Below, piece after piece: positions 6,635 to 13,530 of a stretch of DNA of 13,530 bases (positions are counted from its first letter, which is position 1; each line of letters starts with the position of its first letter). A program made the translations under genes and the position numbers. Below the pieces are notes generated by a model. The model had not been told where the DNA came from, ran no database searches, and worked only from the letters and a program-made list of their open reading frames with translations. Source of the stretch: JALSKU01 sp964556545 (lineage in GTDB: Bacteria > Campylobacterota > Campylobacteria > Campylobacterales > JALSKU01); assembly GCA_964556545.1 (NCBI GenBank), contig CAZKWE010000050.1:1-13530 (forward strand). The letters run 5' to 3'.

Positions 6635-8134
6635 ATGAAAACTGCACTTTTTCTTATATTGTTTGTTGAGGCTATTTTTTCTTCAACTCTTCACCTTGCC
6701 ATATCATCAAATCCAAGCAGGATAAATCCCATACTTGCAACTGATAGTGCAAGCGGTGAGATAAGTTCTTGGATATTTAATGCTTTGGTTAAATATGACA
6801 AAGACGGCAATGTCGTACCTGAGCTTGCGAAAAATTATTATTTTACAGATAATACAACTTTGATTTTCAATCTTAGAAAAAATGTCAAGTGGAGTGATGC
6901 AAAGCCATTTAATGCAAAAGATGTACTTTTTACTTATAAACTTATAACTTCTAAAAAAGTTTTTACTCCGTATGCTGATGACTTTAAAGATGTAAAAAGT
7001 ATCAAAGTATTAAACGATTATCAGATTGAAATAAAATATAAACAGCCTTATTTTAAAGCCGTAGAAATTTGGATGATGGGATTGTTGCCTGAACATTTAT
7101 GGAAGAATGAAAAAAATCCCATGACAAGCAAGCTGAATTTTAAACCGATTGGCACCGGACCTTATATCTTAAAAGGTTTTGAAGTTTCAAAAGATATCAG
7201 ACTTTATGCCAATAAACACTATTTTTTGCATAAGCCAAATATTGACAAGATAGTTTACTCTTTTATGCCGGATCCTTCAACTCAGTTTCTTATGCTAAAA
7301 TCTCATAAACTTGATGTAGGCTCCATAACACCTTTGCAGTATGAAAGACAAATAGATGAAAGTTTTAAAAAATTTTACAATATTTATGAAATGCCTTCAC
7401 ACGGATATACATATATGGGATTTAATCTTAAAAATAAAAAATTTAAAGATATAAAAGTCAGAGAAGCACTCTCTTTGGCAATAGACAGGCAAGAGTTATC
7501 CGATATACTTTTTTTTGGCCATGCAAAGCCATGCAGGGGTCCGTTTATGCCCGGAACATTTGCATATAACGATAAAGTAAAGATTCCAAAAGTAAACTTA
7601 AAAAAAGCAAAAAAACTTTTAAAAGAGGCTGGATACGATAAAATTCACCCTCTTGAATTTACCCTGACAACCAATTCAAATAATTCTACAAGAGTTTATG
7701 CAGCCCAAATATTGCAGTATCAATTTGCCAAGATCGGAGTTAAAATGAAGATAAGAACTTTAGAATGGCAAGCCTTTTTAAATACTGTTATAGCCCCGAG
7801 AAAATATGAAGCTATTTTGCTTGGATGGGGATTGGGGCTTATGCCTGATGCTTACAGTATATGGCATAGTGATTCGGATAAACCGGGTGGCTTCAATTTT
7901 GTTCATTATCACAATACTCAAGTGGATACTCTTATAACAATGGCTGAAAAAGCTATAGATAAAAAAACTTTGTCAAAGCTTTATAAAAGAATTTTCAAAC
8001 TCATAGTGCAGGATAAGCCTTATCTTTTTTTGTATATTCCCAATGCCATTACTGTTGTAAACAAGAAGATAAAAAATGTTTCACCTTCTATCGTGGGAGT
8101 TATGCATAATGAAGTGGATTGGATAAAGCCATAG
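6635..8134 (+). CDS. Family 5 periplasmic solute-binding protein (peptide or nickel ABC transporter type)
   Basis: This is a periplasmic binding protein of the SBP_bac_5 family, which serves ABC importers of oligopeptides, dipeptides or nickel chelates. The 499 residues have a short hydrophobic signal peptide (1-17, no lipobox cysteine) and the opening LAISSNPSRINP. The family signature is at about 77-101 (FNLRKNVKWSDAKPF then KDVLFTY). IGTGPYILKGFE (172-183) and VREALSLAIDRQEL (275-288) are also typical. No permease or ATPase gene is beside it, so the partner transporter must lie elsewhere and the substrate cannot be told; peptides are the usual guess. The ATG at 6635 is the only possible start, since an in-frame stop lies at 6608-6610 with no other start codon between. 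It has no Shine-Dalgarno sequence and its promoter abuts the ATG, so translation is probably leaderless. Confidence 0.92.
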   Translation: MKTALFLILFVEAIFSSTLHLAISSNPSRINPILATDSASGEISSWIFNALVKYDKDGNVVPELAKNYYFTDNTTLIFNLRKNVKWSDAKPFNAKDVLFTYKLITSKKVFTPYADDFKDVKSIKVLNDYQIEIKYKQPYFKAVEIWMMGLLPEHLWKNEKNPMTSKLNFKPIGTGPYILKGFEVSKDIRLYANKHYFLHKPNIDKIVYSFMPDPSTQFLMLKSHKLDVGSITPLQYERQIDESFKKFYNIYEMPSHGYTYMGFNLKNKKFKDIKVREALSLAIDRQELSDILFFGHAKPCRGPFMPGTFAYNDKVKIPKVNLKKAKKLLKEAGYDKIHPLEFTLTTNSNNSTRVYAAQILQYQFAKIGVKMKIRTLEWQAFLNTVIAPRKYEAILLGWGLGLMPDAYSIWHSDSDKPGGFNFVHYHNTQVDTLITMAEKAIDKKTLSKLYKRIFKLIVQDKPYLFLYIPNAITVVNKKIKNVSPSIVGVMHNEVDWIKP

Positions 8135-8137
8135 ATA

Positions 8138-8155
8138 ATTCATAATATTCATAAT
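8138..8155. repeat. Two tandem 9-base repeats upstream of the OmpA-family gene promoter
   Basis: ATTCATAAT occurs twice directly in tandem, with a degenerate third copy (ATTTGTGAT, 8156-8164) running into the -10 element. The copies lie where a -35 box would be, so they may bind a regulator that recognises direct repeats. In DNA this AT-rich they may also have arisen by chance. Confidence 0.5.
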
Positions 8156-8160
8156 ATTTG

Positions 8161-8169
8161 TGATATAAT
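8161..8169 (+). promoter_or_regulatory. Extended -10 promoter of the OmpA-family gene
   Basis: TGATATAAT matches the extended -10 consensus exactly. A start near 8176 gives a leader of about 26 bases carrying the ribosome-binding site AAGGAGAG before the ATG at 8202. There is no -35 box. Readthrough from the upstream binding-protein gene is also possible, since no terminator is seen between them. Confidence 0.6.
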
Positions 8170-8201
8170 TATTTTTAACTATGATATTTTAAGGAGAGAT
8201 A

Positions 8202-9401
8202 ATGAAAAAGATAGCAGTAGTAGCATTGGCACTTAGTGCAAGTTTGCTTTTTGCCGATAATAGTGTATATAAGTATGAGTTTACACCTATGATAGGAAAA
8301 GTAATTCCTGAGGGAAACTTGGATTTGGAAAATCATTTGGCTTATGGTGGTAGTCTTGGTGTAAATCTTGACGGTAGTATGATATTTGATCAAGTTGAGT
8401 TGGGATATCTTAGAAGCAGTAATGTTGATTATGATAATTCAAATCTTGATACAAACTTCAATAGATTTTTTGTAAATTTGATAAAAGATTACAAATTAAA
8501 TGGCAAAACTTCTATTTATTCGCTTGTAGGTGTAGGTTATGAAGATTTGAGCAATGAACAATTTGACAATAAAGACAGCGGATTTTTTAATTATGGATTA
8601 GGTTTAAAATATAAAGTAGCCGAAAATCTTTTTGCAAAACTTGATGTAAGACATCTTATCAAATTTTCTCACAGTGACAATAATGTAATATTTACCGCCG
8701 GTATCGGTATACCTTTTGGAAAAGTTGCCCAAAAAGAAGCACCGAAAGTTAAGCCGGTTGTAATACCTGCTAAAAAGATACAATCTCCAAAAGATAGTGA
8801 TGCAGATGGAGTATATGATAAAGATGACAGATGCCCTCACTCAAAACCGGGTGTTAAAGTAGACAAATACGGTTGCGAAGTTGACAGTGACAATGATGGA
8901 GTATTGGATAGTCATGATAAATGTCCGGGAACTCCGGAAGGCGTGATGGTGGATAAAAACGGATGTCCTTTGGATAGTGATCATGACGGTGTTATAGATG
9001 CAAATGACAAGTGCCCGAATACTCCTATGGGAGTTAAAGTTAATGATATAGGTTGTCCGGTAGCATTAACTTTGCATTTGAATTTCGATACGGACAAAGC
9101 GGTTATAAAACCGCAATATTTTGATAAATTAAAAGAGTTTGCTTCATATCTAAAAAAAGTAGAAAACTACTATAATATTGTAGTAAAAGGATATACTGAT
9201 TCAAGAGGAAGTGCAGCTTATAATAAAAAGTTATCTAAAATGAGAGCATTTGCAGTAAGAACCAAACTTATACAACTTGGTGTAAATCCTGAAAAAATTA
9301 GAGCTGAAGGTTTCGGAGAAGAAAATCCTGTAGCATCAAATGATACAAAAAACGGAAGATATGAAAACAGAAGAGTTGTCATAGAACTCGAAAGAAATTA
9401 A
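8202..9401 (+). CDS. OmpA-family outer membrane protein with TSP3 repeats
   Basis: This is an outer membrane protein that should anchor the envelope to peptidoglycan. The 399 residues comprise a signal peptide (1-18, ending in LLFA), a beta-barrel-like domain (about 22-174) rich in alternating hydrophobic residues and glycine, and a Lys/Pro linker (175-196). Three thrombospondin type-3 repeats (198-287) follow with an exact 30-residue period. Each has a DSDxDGVxD calcium-binding loop and a cysteine pair (211/225, 241/255, 271/285), so calcium binding and three disulfides are likely. The C-terminal OmpA domain (289-396) has NFDTDKAVIKP, GYTDSRGSAAYNKKLS (330-345), and NRRVVIEL (389-396), including the aspartate and arginine that hold diaminopimelate. 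The start is clear: AAGGAGAG precedes the ATG. It is first in a tight group with the TAXI protein and the phosphatase. Whether the barrel forms a pore is not known. Confidence 0.93.
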   Translation: MKKIAVVALALSASLLFADNSVYKYEFTPMIGKVIPEGNLDLENHLAYGGSLGVNLDGSMIFDQVELGYLRSSNVDYDNSNLDTNFNRFFVNLIKDYKLNGKTSIYSLVGVGYEDLSNEQFDNKDSGFFNYGLGLKYKVAENLFAKLDVRHLIKFSHSDNNVIFTAGIGIPFGKVAQKEAPKVKPVVIPAKKIQSPKDSDADGVYDKDDRCPHSKPGVKVDKYGCEVDSDNDGVLDSHDKCPGTPEGVMVDKNGCPLDSDHDGVIDANDKCPNTPMGVKVNDIGCPVALTLHLNFDTDKAVIKPQYFDKLKEFASYLKKVENYYNIVVKGYTDSRGSAAYNKKLSKMRAFAVRTKLIQLGVNPEKIRAEGFGEENPVASNDTKNGRYENRRVVIELERN

Positions 9402-9411
9402 AAGGCCGTAA

Positions 9412-10719
9412 GTGTCTAAAAGCAAATATTTTGTATGGCTATTGTTTGCAGCAGTAGTCATACTTGCATTTTTTACAACTTCTAAATTCTTAAAACCTGC
9501 TCCGCCTAAATCTTTTTCTATAGCAACTGGTAGAAGTGACGGAGCATACTATCATTTTGCAAAAATTTATCAAAAATTGTTAAAAAAAGAGAAAATTACT
9601 CTAAATATAGTAACAACTGCCGGAAGTGTAGAAGCCTTGAAACTCCTTGATGAGGGGAAAGTTGATGTTGCTTTTGTGCAGGGAGGAACTGCCGGCAAAT
9701 ATGTAAAAGATGGCAGACTTTCAACACTGGCAAGTATATTTTATGAGCCGTTGTGGCTTTTTTACAGTACAAATTTAAAAAATATAAATTATCTGTATGA
9801 TTTAAAAGGTAAAACTATCTCTATAGGAGAAAACGGCAGTGGTACAAAAGCTTTAAGTGAATTGCTGCTAAAAGAAAATGATATCACTCCAGCCAATACG
9901 AATATCAAGTATCTTAATTCCCATGATTCTATAAAACAGTTGAAAAATGGAAAAATTGATGCTTTGTTTATGGTTGTCTCACCATCTTCTTCCAATATAA
10001 AAAAACTTTTAAGTGACAAAAGTATTGAGCTTTTCAGTTTTAAAAGGGCTTTGGCTTATAAGCAAAAATTTCTTTTTTTAACTGATTTGACTTTGGGAGA
10101 GGGTATTATAGATCTTAAGCACAATATTCCGTCGCAAGATAAAATTTTACTTGCTACAACTTGTGCGTTGGTACAAAATAACAGTTTTAATCCTGAACTT
10201 ATGAAGCTTCTTTTAAAAATTACAAAAAAAGTACACTCTAAAAAAACACTTTTTGCAGATGAAGGATTTTTTCCAAATGCCAAATTTGCACAAATACCAA
10301 TGAATGAAGATGCAAAAATATATCTTTTAAAAGGAGATTCTTTTTTGGAAAAAATATTTCCTTTTAGGATAGCTGTTACCATTAACAGACTTATTATATT
10401 TTTAATACCTCTAATAACTCTTTTACTTCCTTTTTTTAAAGGAATTTTGCCTGTATACAGATGGAGGATACGATATAAGATATACAAATGGTACGGAAAA
10501 CTAAATAAAATAGATAAAAATATTGAATTTATGGATTTGCCTGAAGTGCAAAATAGTATACTCAAGATAAAAGAGCTTCAAAAAGAGATAAAAGAACAGA
10601 CAAATATACCTTTGTCGTATATGGGTGAATACTACAATCTTCAGCTTCATATCGACCTTATACTTAAAAAACTTAACAATAAAAAGATACTACTTGAAAA
10701 AAACAACCATACTGTTTGA
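9412..10719 (+). CDS. Membrane-anchored TAXI-type (TRAP-associated) solute-binding protein with cytoplasmic tail
   Basis: TAXI proteins are periplasmic binding proteins normally paired with fused TRAP transporter permeases for organic acids. Here residues 7-22 form an uncleaved-looking membrane anchor and 35-315 the binding domain. Family blocks are IATGRSDGAYYHFA (37-50), TTAGSVEALKLLDEGKVDVAFVQGG (68-92) and LKGKTISIGENGSGTKAL (131-148). A second membrane span follows at about 323-346, then a basic, probably helical cytoplasmic tail (347-435) ending in a possible coiled coil. It is thus tethered at both ends. No TRAP permease gene is in the window. The start is GTG at 9412, directly after an in-frame stop, with AAAAGG six bases before it overlapping the OmpA-gene stop. 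The end overlaps the phosphatase gene by 26 bases. A receptor or scaffold role is possible, but that is inference. Confidence 0.88.
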   Translation: MSKSKYFVWLLFAAVVILAFFTTSKFLKPAPPKSFSIATGRSDGAYYHFAKIYQKLLKKEKITLNIVTTAGSVEALKLLDEGKVDVAFVQGGTAGKYVKDGRLSTLASIFYEPLWLFYSTNLKNINYLYDLKGKTISIGENGSGTKALSELLLKENDITPANTNIKYLNSHDSIKQLKNGKIDALFMVVSPSSSNIKKLLSDKSIELFSFKRALAYKQKFLFLTDLTLGEGIIDLKHNIPSQDKILLATTCALVQNNSFNPELMKLLLKITKKVHSKKTLFADEGFFPNAKFAQIPMNEDAKIYLLKGDSFLEKIFPFRIAVTINRLIIFLIPLITLLLPFFKGILPVYRWRIRYKIYKWYGKLNKIDKNIEFMDLPEVQNSILKIKELQKEIKEQTNIPLSYMGEYYNLQLHIDLILKKLNNKKILLEKNNHTV

Positions 10720-11335
10720 TTTGGATGGAACTCTTATAGATTCGACTGATGCAATAGTTTTAAGCTTTCTGGATGTTTTTGAAAAATTTGATTTACAAAA
10801 ACCGACTTCGAAAAAGATAAAAAAATATATCGGATATACTCTTGAAGATATGTTTTTAAATATGCAGGTAGAAAAAAAATATATAAATGAATGTGTAAAG
10901 GAGTATAAAAGTTTTTACAGACAAAGGGCACTTGATACAACTACATTTTTGCCCGGCGCCAAAGAAGCTGTTAAGAAAGCATTCACATTTGCCAATCTTG
11001 GCATAGTAACAACCAAAACAGGCAAATACTCTAAAGAAATATTGGAACATTTAGGCATAATGGAGTATTTTGATGTTTTGATTGGTCGAGAAGATGTTAC
11101 ATATCCGAAACCTCATAAAGAACCTATACAAAAAGCCCTTTCTTTGATGCCGTATATACAAAAAAATATATGGATGATAGGCGATACCCGCTTTGATCTT
11201 TTATCGGCAAAAAATGCAGGTATAAATGCAATAGGGGTTTTAAGCGGATACGGATCAAAAGATGAACTTGTAAAATATACTTCATTTATTGAAGAAGATG
11301 CATTTTTGGCAGTAACATTTTTGGAACAGTTTTAA
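10694..11335 (+). CDS. HAD-superfamily phosphatase, phosphoglycolate phosphatase-like
   Basis: This is a soluble haloacid dehalogenase-type hydrolase of the Gph/PGMB group, acting on a small phosphorylated metabolite, possibly 2-phosphoglycolate. Residues (213 in all) show motif I FDLDGTLIDS with nucleophile Asp9 and Asp11, a helical cap (about 17-85), motif II TTKT (106-109), motif III lysine in YPKPHKEP (Lys139), and motif IV MIGDTRFDLLSAKNAG with Asp164 and Asp168. All catalytic residues are present. I chose the TTG at 10694 because it puts the first strand at the usual distance from the N-terminus. The frame is open to a GTG at 10625, which would add 23 unusual residues. Neither start has a strong ribosome-binding site. 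The gene overlaps the TAXI gene by 26 bases, so the two are probably translationally coupled. The substrate is uncertain. Confidence 0.88.
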   Translation: MKKTTILFDLDGTLIDSTDAIVLSFLDVFEKFDLQKPTSKKIKKYIGYTLEDMFLNMQVEKKYINECVKEYKSFYRQRALDTTTFLPGAKEAVKKAFTFANLGIVTTKTGKYSKEILEHLGIMEYFDVLIGREDVTYPKPHKEPIQKALSLMPYIQKNIWMIGDTRFDLLSAKNAGINAIGVLSGYGSKDELVKYTSFIEEDAFLAVTFLEQF

Positions 11336-11445
11336 ATAATATAACAGAAATTTTACATTTAAAGCACATCTTAAGTGTTGTTTTCATAAAATAAAATACT
11401 TTTTATCTTGTTGGTGGTGTTACGACCATATATAAAGGAGAATTA
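11336..11445 (+). other. Intergenic region before the por operon
   Basis: A weak hairpin (AGCAC at 11363-11367 with GTGTT at 11375-11379, then TTTT) could end the upstream unit, but it has only five pairs including a wobble. TAAAAT at 11392-11397 might be a -10 box, with no supporting -35. I see no confident promoter here, although the por operon probably has one. The 3' end holds AAAGGAG, the porC ribosome-binding site. Confidence 0.3.
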
Positions 11446-12003
11446 ATGTTAGAGATAAGATGGCATAGTCGTGCCGGACAGGGTGCTGTAACGGGTGCCA
11501 AAGGTTTGGGTGATGTTGTTGCCAATACCGGAAAAGAGGTTCAAGCCTTTGCTTTTTATGGCTCAGCAAAAAGAGGTGCCGCAATGACTGCTTATAACAG
11601 AATTGATGACAAGCCTATAATAAATCACGAAAAATTTATGAGACCGGATTATGTTTTGGTAATAGATCCTGCTTTGGCTATTTCTGCGGATATTACTGCA
11701 AATGGAAAAGAAGATACCAAATATATCATTACTACTCATCTTGAAAAAGAGGATTTGATAAAACAAGTTCCAAAGCTTGAGGATAAAGATGTGTATGTTG
11801 TGGATTGTATGAAAATCTCTATGGATACCATAGGAAGAGCTATGCCAAATACTCCGATGCTTGGAGCTTTGATGAAGATTTCCGGTATGTTCGAACTTGA
11901 TTATTTTCAAAATGCAATGCTGAAAGTTTTGAGTAAATTTCCTCAAAAAATAATAGATGCGAATATGGCTGCAATTGAGCGGGCATATAATGAAGTAAAG
12001 TAA
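11446..12003 (+). CDS. porC: Pyruvate:ferredoxin (flavodoxin) oxidoreductase, gamma subunit
   Basis: This is the gamma subunit of the four-subunit 2-oxoacid oxidoreductase, which oxidises pyruvate and coenzyme A to acetyl-CoA and CO2 with a low-potential carrier, or runs in reverse in autotrophs. The 185 residues open with EIRWHSRAGQGAVTGAKGLG, the family signature. They continue with AFAFYGSAKRGAAMTAYNRI (35-54) and the C-terminal block NTPMLGALMK. The start is ATG with AAAGGAG six bases upstream. The order gamma, delta, alpha matches Helicobacter-type por operons, where beta follows. Specificity for pyruvate rather than another 2-oxoacid is inferred from the operon, not from catalytic residues in this subunit. 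Confidence 0.93.
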   Translation: MLEIRWHSRAGQGAVTGAKGLGDVVANTGKEVQAFAFYGSAKRGAAMTAYNRIDDKPIINHEKFMRPDYVLVIDPALAISADITANGKEDTKYIITTHLEKEDLIKQVPKLEDKDVYVVDCMKISMDTIGRAMPNTPMLGALMKISGMFELDYFQNAMLKVLSKFPQKIIDANMAAIERAYNEVK

Positions 12004-12004
12004 A

Positions 12005-12010
12005 GGGGGG
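12005..12010 (+). promoter_or_regulatory. porD ribosome-binding site
   Basis: AAGGGGGG just after the porC stop acts as the Shine-Dalgarno sequence. It lies six bases before the ATG at 12017 but touches the in-frame TTG at 12011, so the ATG is the start. Confidence 0.7.
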
Positions 12011-12016
12011 TTGATT

Positions 12017-12412
12017 ATGGAATATTTAGGATGGGATCAGGTAGAAGACGGTGCAATTTTGCCTTCATTTGAAGAAGCGATATGCAATGTAGCAGAGTTG
12101 AAACAGGAAGAGAGAAATTACGCAAAAACCAACTCATATACGGCAAGTGTAGCGGATTGGAGAGTTTTTAAACCGGTTTATAACAGAGATACATGTATTG
12201 ATTGTCAAAATTGTTGGGTTTTTTGTCCTGATAATGCAATTATTTCAAGAGATAAAAAGATGATAGGGATAGATTATGACCACTGTAAAGGGTGCGGAGT
12301 TTGTGCGGAAGTTTGTCCTACCAATCCGAAATCACTTATAATGTTTGAAGAAACTATGGATAACGAAGTGGCATTATCACAATGGCCCGAGAAAAAGAAG
12401 AAGGAAAAGTAA
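12017..12412 (+). CDS. porD: Pyruvate:ferredoxin oxidoreductase, delta subunit (2x[4Fe-4S] ferredoxin)
   Basis: The delta subunit carries electrons from the thiamine diphosphate site to ferredoxin or flavodoxin. The 131 residues consist of an N-terminal extension of about 55 residues and then two [4Fe-4S] motifs: CIDCQNCWVFCPD (Cys60, 63, 66, 70) and CKGCGVCAEVCPTNP (Cys90, 93, 96, 100), each ending in the usual proline. All eight ligands are present. The C-terminus is lysine-rich. It starts 13 bases after porC. Its stop codon shares one base with the porA start (TAATG), so delta and alpha are translated as a coupled pair. Confidence 0.93.
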   Translation: MEYLGWDQVEDGAILPSFEEAICNVAELKQEERNYAKTNSYTASVADWRVFKPVYNRDTCIDCQNCWVFCPDNAIISRDKKMIGIDYDHCKGCGVCAEVCPTNPKSLIMFEETMDNEVALSQWPEKKKKEK

Positions 12413-13530
12413 TGGCAGAAAAATTGGAATTACAAGAGATTGAAGTTTGGGACGGCAATATGGCTTTTGCTCAAGCTATGAGACAGGCTCAGATAGATGT
12501 GGTGGCAGCATATCCTATAACTCCGTCAACTCCTACGGTTCATGGATATGCAAAATTTTTAGCCGACGGATATATAGATGGAGAGTTTGTTTTGGTTGAG
12601 AGTGAACATGCCGCTATGAGCGGATGTGTCGGAGCTGCTGCGGCAGGTGGTAGAGTGGCGACTGCTACAAGTTCGCAAGGGTTTGCTTTGATGGTGGAAG
12701 TTCTTTATCAAGCAAGCGGTATGAGATTGCCTATAGTTCTTGGAGTTGTAAATAGAGCTCTTGCATCTCCTTTAAATGTAAACGGAGATCACTCCGATAT
12801 GTATCTTGGAAGAGATGCTGGATGGATTATGATGGACGCTTTTAATGCACAAGAAGCATATGATCTGATGCTTATGGGATTTAAGATAGCTGAAGATATA
12901 GATGTAAGACTTCCGGTGATGGTCAATCAAGATGGATTTATCACTTCCCATACAGCCCAAAATGTAAGACCTTTGCAAGATGAGGTGGCATATAATTTTA
13001 TAGGAGAGTACAAAGAGGTCAATCCTATGCTTGATTTTTGTAAACCTGTAACTTATGGTGCTCAAACGGAAGAGGATTGGCACTTTGAGTTTAAGGCAAG
13101 ACAGCACAAGGCTTTGATGAGTTCTTTTTCCGTAATAGAAAAAGTTTTTAAAGAGTTTAAAGAGATTTCCGGAAGAGAGTATAAAACCGTAGAGAGTTAT
13201 ATGATGGATGATGCGGAAGTTGCTATAGTAGCACTCGGAAGCACGGTTGAGAGTGCTATTCAAGCGGCAAATGATCTAAGAGAGAATGAAGGTATAAAAG
13301 CCGGAGTTGTCTCTCCGAGAGTATTTAGACCTTTTCCTTTTAAAGAGATTCAAAAGACTTTAAATAGTGTAAAAGCGGTTGCTACACTTGATAGATCAGC
13401 TCCCGGCGGAACACTTGGTACACTATTTAACGAAGTGAGTGCCGCAATGTATCATAGTCAAAACAGACCTGTAATAAACAACTATATATATGGTTTAGGT
13501 GGAAGAGATATGACGCAGACAGATTTAAAA
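12412..13530 (+). CDS. porA: Pyruvate:ferredoxin oxidoreductase, alpha subunit (3' end cut by window edge)
   Basis: The alpha subunit forms the large catalytic part of the enzyme and contacts coenzyme A and the thiamine diphosphate site. The frame is open from the ATG at 12412 for 373 codons to the right edge; most of the roughly 400-residue family length is here. Blocks seen are VAAYPITPSTPTVHGYA (31-47), LVESEHAAMSGCVGAAAAGG (61-80), ATSSQGFALM (85-94), and DVRLPVMVNQDGF (164-176), followed by ALGSTVESA and PGGTLG in the C-terminal domain. The threonine in YPITP and the glutamate in SEHAA are expected near the active site. The ribosome-binding site AAGGAAAAG lies at the end of porD. The beta subunit gene (porB) should follow just outside. 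Confidence 0.95.
   Translation, partial: MAEKLELQEIEVWDGNMAFAQAMRQAQIDVVAAYPITPSTPTVHGYAKFLADGYIDGEFVLVESEHAAMSGCVGAAAAGGRVATATSSQGFALMVEVLYQASGMRLPIVLGVVNRALASPLNVNGDHSDMYLGRDAGWIMMDAFNAQEAYDLMLMGFKIAEDIDVRLPVMVNQDGFITSHTAQNVRPLQDEVAYNFIGEYKEVNPMLDFCKPVTYGAQTEEDWHFEFKARQHKALMSSFSVIEKVFKEFKEISGREYKTVESYMMDDAEVAIVALGSTVESAIQAANDLRENEGIKAGVVSPRVFRPFPFKEIQKTLNSVKAVATLDRSAPGGTLGTLFNEVSAAMYHSQNRPVINNYIYGLGGRDMTQTDLK

Noticed and set aside
10056..10565. Minus-strand open frame of 169 codons opposite the TAXI gene
   Set aside because: It is antisense to a well-supported gene, its composition mirrors that gene, and no family motif or ribosome-binding site is seen.
11563..11946. Minus-strand open frame of 127 codons opposite porC
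   Set aside because: It is antisense to porC, rich in His/Ile/Ser as expected of a shadow frame, with no supporting signal.
12772..13263. Minus-strand open frame of 163 codons opposite porA
   Set aside because: It is antisense to conserved porA motifs and has no recognisable domain; it follows from the codon bias of porA.
1..13530. CRISPR array, insertion sequence, tRNA or rRNA genes
   Set aside because: I saw no regularly spaced repeats, transposase motifs, terminal inverted repeats, cloverleaf-like segments or rRNA sequence on either strand.

Overview
The window is low-GC DNA (roughly one third G+C by eye) from a bacterium that looks like a member of the Campylobacterota (Epsilonproteobacteria), probably a free-living, anaerobic or microaerophilic one. 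The grounds are the gene order for pyruvate:ferredoxin oxidoreductase (gamma, delta, alpha, as in Helicobacter), the character of L13/S9, the OmpA/TSP3 porin-like protein and the pyruvate oxidoreductase proteins, and AT-rich promoters with good -10 boxes but mostly poor -35 boxes. I cannot name the genus from sequence alone.

Left half (1-5408), all on the minus strand. Reading in the direction of transcription, a gene for a cyclic-di-GMP phosphodiesterase (EAL) fused to a PTS EIIC-like membrane domain comes first (5408-3429). It is followed by a compact unit of four genes: a radical SAM enzyme (amrS, 3287-2298), a Memo-family protein (amrB, 2287-1484), a protein-L-isoaspartate methyltransferase (pcm, 1481-846) and an unrecognised polytopic membrane protein that runs off the left edge (801 to below 1). 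The four-gene unit has its own near-consensus promoter (TTGACA, 17 bases, TATATT) with a perfect 19-base palindrome at the predicted transcription start. Intergenic gaps are 10, 2 and 44 bases, and the amrB ribosome-binding site overlaps the amrS stop codon. The AMMECR1 partner usually associated with amrS and amrB is not in the window.

Middle (5409-6634): a divergent intergenic region of 292 bases, then rplM-rpsI (ribosomal proteins L13 and S9) on the plus strand, closed by a hairpin terminator.

Right half (6635-13530), all plus strand. A family 5 periplasmic solute-binding protein appears to be translated from a leaderless mRNA, since a perfect extended -10 box ends six bases before its ATG. 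Next is a tight group: an OmpA-type outer membrane protein with three TSP3 calcium-binding repeats, a membrane-anchored TAXI-type binding protein (GTG start, 10 bases downstream) and a HAD phosphatase (TTG start, overlapping the TAXI gene by 26 bases). The window ends inside the por operon: porC, porD and a porA cut by the right edge. These subunits would link pyruvate and acetyl-CoA through ferredoxin.

The most interesting items are the EIIC-EAL fusion, in which a conserved EIIC glutamate is replaced by threonine while the EAL active site is intact; the regulated amrS-amrB-pcm-membrane-protein unit; and the leaderless binding-protein gene. Two genes run off the window edges (1-801 minus and 12412-13530 plus).
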